Below, piece after piece: positions 60,997-64,000 of a DNA stretch of 64,000 bases. The stretch lies in assembly GCA_043721435.1 (NCBI GenBank), contig JAYSQR010000038.1, forward strand, positions 8,434 through 72,433, read 5' to 3'. Positions within the stretch are counted from its first letter, which is position 1. Every line of letters starts with the position of its first letter. Below the pieces are notes generated by a model. That model was not told the DNA's origin and made no database searches. It saw nothing but the letters and a program-made list of their open reading frames with translations. This DNA is from VFJL01 sp043721435 (GTDB taxonomy: Bacteria; Pseudomonadota; Gammaproteobacteria; Burkholderiales; Nitrosomonadaceae). A program made the translations under genes and the position numbers.

Positions 60997-63900
60997 GCGC
61001 TATGCCCATTCCGGATTCTGCCGAGCGCCGTCGCGCACTCGATCCGGCGCAGTCGTTCATCGTGCAGGCACCGGCCGGATCAGGCAAAACCGGGCTGCTG
61101 ATCCAGCGTTATCTGCGGCTGCTGGCATGTGTCGAGGCGCCGGAAGAAATCATTGCGATCACCTTTACCCGCAAAGCCGCAGCGGAGATGCGCGAACGGG
61201 TGCTGGCAGCGCTGATGCAGGACGGCGCTCCACTCGCAACCGAACATGAGCAACTGACCCGCGAATTGGCGCACGCGGCTTTGCAGCGCGACGCTGAAGC
61301 GGGCTGGCAGATTGCGGCGAATCCGGCGCGGCTGCGCATCCAGACCATCGATTCATTATGTGCCGCCCTTACGCACCAGATGCCGTTGCTGTCAAAGTTT
61401 GGTGCGCAACCGGAGAGTGTCGAGGACGCATCCGAACTTTATCTGGAAGCAGCGCGCGCGACCATCGAGCTGGTCGAAGGTGACGATGCAGTGGCGCAGG
61501 ATGTCGAGCGCTTGCTCGAGCATCTCGACAATGACGTGGCCCGGATCGAAATGCTGCTGGCCGACATGCTGGCGCGGCGTGACCACTGGCTGCGGCATAT
61601 CCACGGCAGAGACCGTGACGAGCTGGAAGCAGCACTGAAAAATGCGCGGCGCGAAGCACTGGAACGCGTGTGCGGCCTGTATCCCGTCCTGGCGCAGAGC
61701 GAGTTGATCGGACTTGCACGCTATGCCGCCGCCAATCTGGCCGCTGACGGCAGGAGCTCTCCAATAGGCGTGTGTGACGAACTCGCTGCCTTGCCGGGAA
61801 GCGAAGATGATGATGTCGTGCGGTGGCACGGCATCGCCGAGCTGCTGCTGACCAAAGAAGGCGATTGGCGCAGACAGCACGATGTCAAGAATGGTTTCCC
61901 GCCGGGCAGCAGCAAGGCCGAGAAAGAAATTTCGAAATCATGGAAAGAGCGCGCACTTGCATTGATCGCTGCGCTCAAGGAAAACGATGCGTTGCGCCAG
62001 GCGCTGCATGACATGCGCCGCCTGCCGCCGCCCGCTTACACCGACATGCAATGGGAGGTACTCGGTGCGATCACCCGCTTGTTGCCGCACGCCGTCGGCC
62101 AGCTCAAGCTCGTGTTCCAGGTGCGCGGCCAGGTGGATTTCACCGAAGTCGCGCAGGCTGCGCTGCTCGCGCTGGGCGAGCCGGATGCGCCGACCGATCT
62201 CGCGCTTGCGCTCGATTATCGCATCCGGCATTTGTTGATCGATGAATTCCAGGATACGTCGATCAGCCAGTATGAGCTGGTGGCAAAGCTTATTGCCGGC
62301 TGGGAACCGGGAGACGGTCGCAGCCTGTTCGTGGTTGGCGACTCGATGCAGTCCATTTACCGTTTCCGCGAGGCCGAGGTCGGATTGTTCCTGCGTGCGC
62401 GTGCGGTGGGGATCGGCAACCTCGCACTGCAGCCGGTTGCACTGTGTGCCAATTTCCGTTCGCAGCGCGGCATTGTCGACTGGGTCAATGCCACTTTCGC
62501 GCAGGTGATGCCGGCGCAGGAAGATATCGCTGCCGGTGCGGTACCGTACACAGCATCCGTCGCCACGCACGCAATGCTTCCCGGCATGGCAGTCAATGTG
62601 CACGCATTTTTCAATGATGACCATGCGGCCGAAGCGGCGAAAGTGGTGGAGATCATCAAGCAGGCGCAGCACGATGATCCGTCCGCCACAACCGCAATTC
62701 TGGTGCGCAACCGTAGCCACTTGCGCGAAATCGTACCGCGGCTCAACGCAGCCGGATTGCGTTTTCGCGCAATCGAGATTGAAGGCCTCGGCTACCGGCC
62801 CGTGGTGCAGGATTTGCTGGCGCTGACGCGTGCGCTGGCGCATCCGGCCGATCGCCTGGCGTGGCTGGCAGTGTTGCGCGCGCCGTGGTGCGGTCTCACG
62901 CTTGCCGATCTGCATGCGCTGGCTGCAGTGCAATCTGCTTTCGATGACAGCGAGCGCACCGTATGGGAACTGCTCAACGACGACGCGCGCATGGCGGCAG
63001 TTTCCGACGATGGCGCTGCGCGACTGCTGCGTGTGCGAACAGTGTTGCGCGCTTGCATCGGCAACCGCTGCCGTTCATCGCTGCGCATGCTGGTCGAAGC
63101 AGCATGGCTGGCGCTGGGCGGACCAGCTTGTGTCGGCGATGTGACCGATCTCGCAGACGCTGAAATCTATTTTGATTATCTGGAAGCGCATGAGGAAGCA
63201 GGCAGCATTCCCGAACTGGCGCTGTTCGAGCAGGGGCTGGCCCGGCTTTACGCGCTGCCTGATCTGGGGGCTGACGACAGGCTGCAGATCATGACCATCC
63301 ACAAAGCCAAGGGTCTCGAGTTTGATCATGTGATCGTGCCCGGCCTCGGCCGTCTGTCACGCAGCAACGACAGGAAACTGTTCATGTGGATGGAACGCCC
63401 GCGCGCAACATTTGTCAGCGGCGAGCAAGACGGTAGCACTGACTTGCTGCTGGCGCCGATTCAGGAGACCGGTGCGGACGGCGATCCCATCTATGCCTGG
63501 CTGGAGAAGCTGGATGCCGACAAAGAGTATTTCGAGGATCAGCGCCTGCTCTACGTCGCGGCAACCCGTGCCAGGCAGCGCCTGCATCTGCTGGGCAGTA
63601 CCTGCCTCGTTTCCGACCGCGATGGCGTGATCGAGCCGCGATTGCCTGCCGGGAAATCCTTGCTGGGCAAACTCTGGCCAGTGGTTGCAGCGGATTACGC
63701 TGCGGCCGCTGCACGCGCATTGCTGGCACATACCTCGCTTGCCCTGGAGGGAGCAGAAGCCGCAACAGAAGAATTCTCTGTCGATCAGTCGCTGCGCCGT
63801 CTTGCATCCGGCTGGACATTGCCTGCGGCGCCGCCGCGGGTGCAATGGAGTCCGCCAGGCAGCATGACGCAGGAGCAGGACCAGATCGAATTTTCTTGGG

Positions 63901-64000
63901 TCGGCGAAACCGCGCGCCATGCTGGCAGCGTAGTACACCGCTGGCTGCAGCGCATCGCCGCAGACCAGATGCAAGACTGGGATGTGGCGCGGATAATGAG
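60993..64000 (+). CDS. AddA-like UvrD-family helicase (runs off the window)
   Basis: Superfamily 1A helicase, partial: about 1002 codons are seen with no stop before the window end. Walker A is APAGSGKTG (K32), then ITFTRKAAAEMRERV. Walker B is LLIDEFQDTS, followed by VVGDSMQSIYRFREAEV, NFRSQRGIVDW, MTIHKAKGLEFDHV and LLYVAATRARQRL. All SF1 motifs are intact. A nuclease domain, if present as in AddA, would lie beyond the window. The start ATGA overlaps the previous gene's stop with GAGGAGAGG upstream. Confidence 0.9.
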   Translation, partial: MSAMPIPDSAERRRALDPAQSFIVQAPAGSGKTGLLIQRYLRLLACVEAPEEIIAITFTRKAAAEMRERVLAALMQDGAPLATEHEQLTRELAHAALQRDAEAGWQIAANPARLRIQTIDSLCAALTHQMPLLSKFGAQPESVEDASELYLEAARATIELVEGDDAVAQDVERLLEHLDNDVARIEMLLADMLARRDHWLRHIHGRDRDELEAALKNARREALERVCGLYPVLAQSELIGLARYAAANLAADGRSSPIGVCDELAALPGSEDDDVVRWHGIAELLLTKEGDWRRQHDVKNGFPPGSSKAEKEISKSWKERALALIAALKENDALRQALHDMRRLPPPAYTDMQWEVLGAITRLLPHAVGQLKLVFQVRGQVDFTEVAQAALLALGEPDAPTDLALALDYRIRHLLIDEFQDTSISQYELVAKLIAGWEPGDGRSLFVVGDSMQSIYRFREAEVGLFLRARAVGIGNLALQPVALCANFRSQRGIVDWVNATFAQVMPAQEDIAAGAVPYTASVATHAMLPGMAVNVHAFFNDDHAAEAAKVVEIIKQAQHDDPSATTAILVRNRSHLREIVPRLNAAGLRFRAIEIEGLGYRPVVQDLLALTRALAHPADRLAWLAVLRAPWCGLTLADLHALAAVQSAFDDSERTVWELLNDDARMAAVSDDGAARLLRVRTVLRACIGNRCRSSLRMLVEAAWLALGGPACVGDVTDLADAEIYFDYLEAHEEAGSIPELALFEQGLARLYALPDLGADDRLQIMTIHKAKGLEFDHVIVPGLGRLSRSNDRKLFMWMERPRATFVSGEQDGSTDLLLAPIQETGADGDPIYAWLEKLDADKEYFEDQRLLYVAATRARQRLHLLGSTCLVSDRDGVIEPRLPAGKSLLGKLWPVVAADYAAAAARALLAHTSLALEGAEAATEEFSVDQSLRRLASGWTLPAAPPRVQWSPPGSMTQEQDQIEFSWVGETARHAGSVVHRWLQRIAADQMQDWDVARIM

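Noticed and set aside
1..64000. CRISPR arrays, tRNA and rRNA genes, prophage
   Set aside because: No regularly spaced repeats, no cloverleaf-like sequence ending in CCA, no rRNA segments and no phage genes were found by eye in the intergenic stretches.

Overview
The window reads as a chromosomal segment of an autotrophic betaproteobacterium, most likely of the Nitrosomonadales (Nitrosomonas/Nitrosospira/Gallionella/Sulfuricella type). The reasons are the order pilMNOPQ-aroK-aroB-dgt-hemE, a zinc-independent HemB, a large inorganic-carbon uptake region and a glycogen cluster. The genus is an inference; no rRNA, tRNA or key energy-metabolism gene is present to fix it.

Layout: (1) 1-9.3 kb, housekeeping: a DUF2490 outer-membrane protein, glnS, a 382-bp repeat element with inverted ends, birA-coaX, engB, hemB, and mrcA (PBP1A) on the minus strand. 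(2) 9.5-18.6 kb: the type IV pilus operon pilMNOPQ, then aroK, aroB, dgt and hemE. (3) 18.7-33.7 kb: a two-component system, then an inorganic-carbon region. This holds an SbtA-type bicarbonate transporter with a PII-like protein, followed by an expanded DAB-type operon: NuoM-like, DabA (1092 aa), NuoL-like (DabB) and two more NuoM/N-like subunits. A CsoSCA-like beta-carbonic anhydrase and a second, nearly identical PII-like protein close the region. (4) 33.9-39.8 kb: an MgtA-type P-type ATPase with a structured leader, rsgA, pterin carbinolamine dehydratase, a Ste24-type protease and orn. (5) 39.8-54.6 kb: glycogen metabolism (glgP, glgA, pgi, a thiolase, glgB, glgC and two GH57 enzymes) with a MITE-like element between pgi and the thiolase. 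(6) 54.7-57.8 kb: a sulfide/persulfide module (Blh-type persulfide dioxygenase, two YeeE/YedE half-transporters, a BigR-type repressor with the two expected cysteines, and a TauE/SafE exporter). (7) 57.9-64 kb: a 7Fe ferredoxin and an AddB/AddA-like recombination pair, the second gene running off the window.

How it fits together: region 3 would concentrate and interconvert bicarbonate and CO2 for carbon fixation. It combines Na+-coupled bicarbonate import, energy-coupled CO2 hydration by a DabA on a membrane platform of four antiporter-like subunits, a carbonic anhydrase for re-equilibration, and PII-like sensors. Region 5 would store the fixed carbon as glycogen and mobilise it. The most unusual content is region 3: a DAB cluster with four proton-pumping-type subunits and a carboxysomal-type carbonic anhydrase with no carboxysome or Rubisco gene in sight, bracketed by direct-repeat PII genes.
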